Positions 62,198 to 64,000 of a stretch of DNA of 64,000 nucleotides are shown here, in pieces; the first letter of the stretch is position 1, and every line of letters begins with the position of its first letter. The stretch comes from Sphingomonas sp. Leaf242 (GTDB lineage Bacteria; Pseudomonadota; Alphaproteobacteria; Sphingomonadales; Sphingomonadaceae): the NCBI RefSeq assembly GCF_001422045.1, contig NZ_LMLW01000001.1:504972-568971 (forward strand). The letters are read 5' to 3'. The position numbers were made by a program, and so were the translations under genes. The notes beneath the pieces are model-generated. The model saw only the letters and a program-made list of their open reading frames with translations. It made no database searches and was not told the DNA's origin.

Positions 62198-63795
62198 CTT
62201 CACATCGTATGACACCGGCCAACCCCATCCTGCGCGGGTTCAACCCCGATCCCTCGATCGTGCGCGTCGGAGACGATTATTACATCGCGACGTCCACGTT
62301 CGAATGGTTTCCGGGCGTACAGATCCATCACAGTCGCAACCTGACGGACTGGCAGTTGGTCGGTCGGCCGCTGTCGAGACCAACGCAACTCGACATGCGC
62401 GGCGATCCCGATTCCTGCGGCGTCTGGGCGCCCGACATCAGCTACAAGGATGGTCGCTTCCATCTGATCTACACCGATGTAAAGCGCTATGGCCGCACCA
62501 CCGTCGACGGCGCGAAGGGCGCCTCGCTCCGGGACTTCCACAATTACTGGGTCTGGAGCGACCGGATCGACGGCGACTGGTCCGATCCCGTGCACTTGAA
62601 CAGCAGCGGGTTCGATCCCGCGCTGTTCCATGACGACGACGGCCGTAGCTGGTTGCTCAACATGCTGTGGGATCATCGTCCCGATCGCCAGCGGTTCGCG
62701 GGTATCATCGTGCAGGAGATGGACTTCGCAGCGGGCCGCCTGATCGGCGATCGCCGCATGATCTTCGAAGGAACTGCGCTCGGTTTCACCGAAGGTCCGC
62801 ATCTCTACAAGCGCGATGGTTGGTATCACCTGCTGGTCGCAGAAGGCGGCACGGGGCGCGGGCACGCCATCGTGATGGCACGCTCGCGTAACCTGTTCGG
62901 GCCCTATGCGGTACATCCCGACGGCCCCGTCCTGACGTCGCGCGACAACCCGGACGCGCCGTTGCAGCGGCTTGGTCACGGCGATCTCGTCGAGACGCCC
63001 GACGGCCAGACGTGGATGGCGTATCTTTGCGGCCGGCCGCTGCCCGACAGCGACCGGTGCGTGCTGGGTCGCGAGACTGCGATCCGGCCGATGCGCTGGG
63101 ACGACGATGGCTGGCTGCGCAGTGCCGAGCCGCTCGCCGATACGGTCGTCGAAACTCCCGTTCGCGCACTGGACGTTTTCGATTTGCCGGTGCTGCCGCA
63201 GGCGTTTCAATGGCTTCGCACGCCGTATCCCGAGTATCTGTTCAGCCTGACCGAGCGACCCGGCCATCTGCGCCTGTTCGGTCGCGAGACGATCGGCAGT
63301 CACTTCCATCAGGCATTGGTCGCGCGCCGACCGCAGGCGTTCCGTTACGACGTCCGCACGCTGATGGACTTCGATCCCGAGCATTTCCAACAGGCAGCGG
63401 GGCTGATCTGCTATTACAACAGCAGCAAATACCTCTTTCTGCATGTAACCGCAGGAGACGCGGGCGAGCGTCAGCTTCAGGTCCTGTCCGTCCTGCCGAT
63501 CGGCGAGGGGCAAAGTACGTTGACGTCGCCCGTGGCGCTTCCGCCCGGACCGATCGAACTCCGTGCGAGCGTCGATCACGAACGGCTGAACTTCGGCTTT
63601 CGGGTGACGCCTGTCGCCGATTGGCAGTGGCTGCCGGAGACATTCGATGCCAGCCTCCTGTCGGACGAGGCGACGCTGCCCGGTCTGCCGAACTTCACCG
63701 GAACTTTTGTCGGCATGGCCTGCCAGGATCTTGCCGGGACCGCACGCCCCGCCGATTTCCGGTTTTTCCAGTATGTCGAAGATGGGGCGGACTGA
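62194..63795 (+). CDS. xynB: GH43 beta-xylosidase (XynB-type)
   Basis: 533-residue GH43 enzyme without signal peptide, so probably cytoplasmic. Catalytic Asp19 in RGFNPDPSIVRVG, pKa-modulating Asp in GFDPALFHDDDG, and acid Glu in LGFTEGPHLYKRDG. The WAPDISYKDGRFHLIYTDVK block and the C-terminal beta-sandwich (~320-533, ICYYNSSKYLFLHV, FQYVEDG) match subfamily 11 xylosidases that hydrolyse xylo-oligosaccharides and release xylose. Start ATG overlaps the transporter stop, so uptake and cleavage are coupled. It is close in length to characterised XynB enzymes (~530-540). Confidence 0.9.
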   Translation: MTSHRMTPANPILRGFNPDPSIVRVGDDYYIATSTFEWFPGVQIHHSRNLTDWQLVGRPLSRPTQLDMRGDPDSCGVWAPDISYKDGRFHLIYTDVKRYGRTTVDGAKGASLRDFHNYWVWSDRIDGDWSDPVHLNSSGFDPALFHDDDGRSWLLNMLWDHRPDRQRFAGIIVQEMDFAAGRLIGDRRMIFEGTALGFTEGPHLYKRDGWYHLLVAEGGTGRGHAIVMARSRNLFGPYAVHPDGPVLTSRDNPDAPLQRLGHGDLVETPDGQTWMAYLCGRPLPDSDRCVLGRETAIRPMRWDDDGWLRSAEPLADTVVETPVRALDVFDLPVLPQAFQWLRTPYPEYLFSLTERPGHLRLFGRETIGSHFHQALVARRPQAFRYDVRTLMDFDPEHFQQAAGLICYYNSSKYLFLHVTAGDAGERQLQVLSVLPIGEGQSTLTSPVALPPGPIELRASVDHERLNFGFRVTPVADWQWLPETFDASLLSDEATLPGLPNFTGTFVGMACQDLAGTARPADFRFFQYVEDGAD

Positions 63796-64000
63796 CGGGA
63801 ATTGGCCGTGTCCATGATCGTCTCGCAATATCTGGGCCTGTCCCACTCCGCGGAATTCTCACCGTAGTGCCATCGTAGCACCGTGAAGTAATGCGCCAGA
63901 GGACGCAGTTGCCGATTGGAGCCGACCGGGCGCAGATCTCGTCTCGGGCGGGCGGCTCCAGGATGACGTTTCAGCTTCGAACGTCTCCGCCGCCGAAGAC
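63796..64000. other. Window end, no gene seen
   Basis: The 205 bp after the xylosidase gene contain no supported coding start, terminator or operator. The region may be intergenic before a gene beyond the window. Confidence 0.4.

Noticed and set aside
1..64000. CRISPR arrays, tRNA/rRNA genes, prophage or IS elements
   Set aside because: I looked for regular direct repeats, cloverleaf-like segments and transposase motifs and found none; only the two REPIN-like doublets are repeat elements.

Overview
The window is 64 kb of GC-rich DNA from what looks like a sphingomonad (Sphingomonas/Novosphingobium-type alphaproteobacterium). The evidence is four large TonB-dependent receptors (TBDRs) next to glycoside hydrolases, the TBDR / tryptophan-halogenase-like / SapC / cupin neighbourhood, a ManD mannonate dehydratase whose active-site spacing matches the Novosphingobium enzyme, and REPIN-like palindromes. 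Assignment to a genus is inference. I saw no rRNA, tRNA, CRISPR array, integrase or insertion sequence.

Positions 1-32 kb are mostly loci for plant-polysaccharide use. 1-13.2 kb: a GH95 fucosidase (cut by the window edge), a secreted esterase and a GH43 enzyme run rightward and meet, stop codon against stop codon, a leftward operon of TBDR, halogenase-like flavoprotein and sialate-O-acetylesterase-like enzyme. SapC and a JmjC-like cupin are divergent from that operon. 13.2-21.7 kb: a tightly coupled leftward operon (TBDR, YdcF-like DUF218 protein, GH92 alpha-mannosidase, GPH-type transporter) faces a divergent ROK regulator across a palindromic operator. 22-29.7 kb: an S9 peptidase, a GH127 beta-L-arabinofuranosidase and a third TBDR.

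30.3-35.3 kb is a hexuronate module: FadR-type GntR regulator, UxuA, ManD and an MFS transporter. Both unrelated mannonate dehydratases are present. 35.6-37.6 kb is a Tat-exported phospholipase C. 38.1-43.3 kb holds a sucrose-phosphate-synthase-like GT4-HAD fusion and three further glycosyltransferases.

43.7-55.2 kb is less described: a membrane protein, CreD, small secreted proteins, a three-gene cassette (KAS III-like ketosynthase, haem-oxygenase-like diiron protein, unknown protein; 48.7-51.5 kb), and a three-gene operon of a degenerate-Nudix NrtR-like regulator, an SPFH protein and an NAD-kinase-like protein. The start of that operon sits in a 45-bp concentric palindrome.

55.5-63.8 kb is a xylan/arabinoxylan locus: TBDR, GH43, divergent LacI regulator, MFS transporter and GH43 beta-xylosidase. 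14-bp palindromes resembling the xyl-box lie before the TBDR and before the transporter. A third near-match lies before the halogenase operon near 11.4 kb, suggesting one regulon. The three-gene ketosynthase/diiron cassette and the NrtR/SPFH/NADK operon are the best candidates for undescribed biology.
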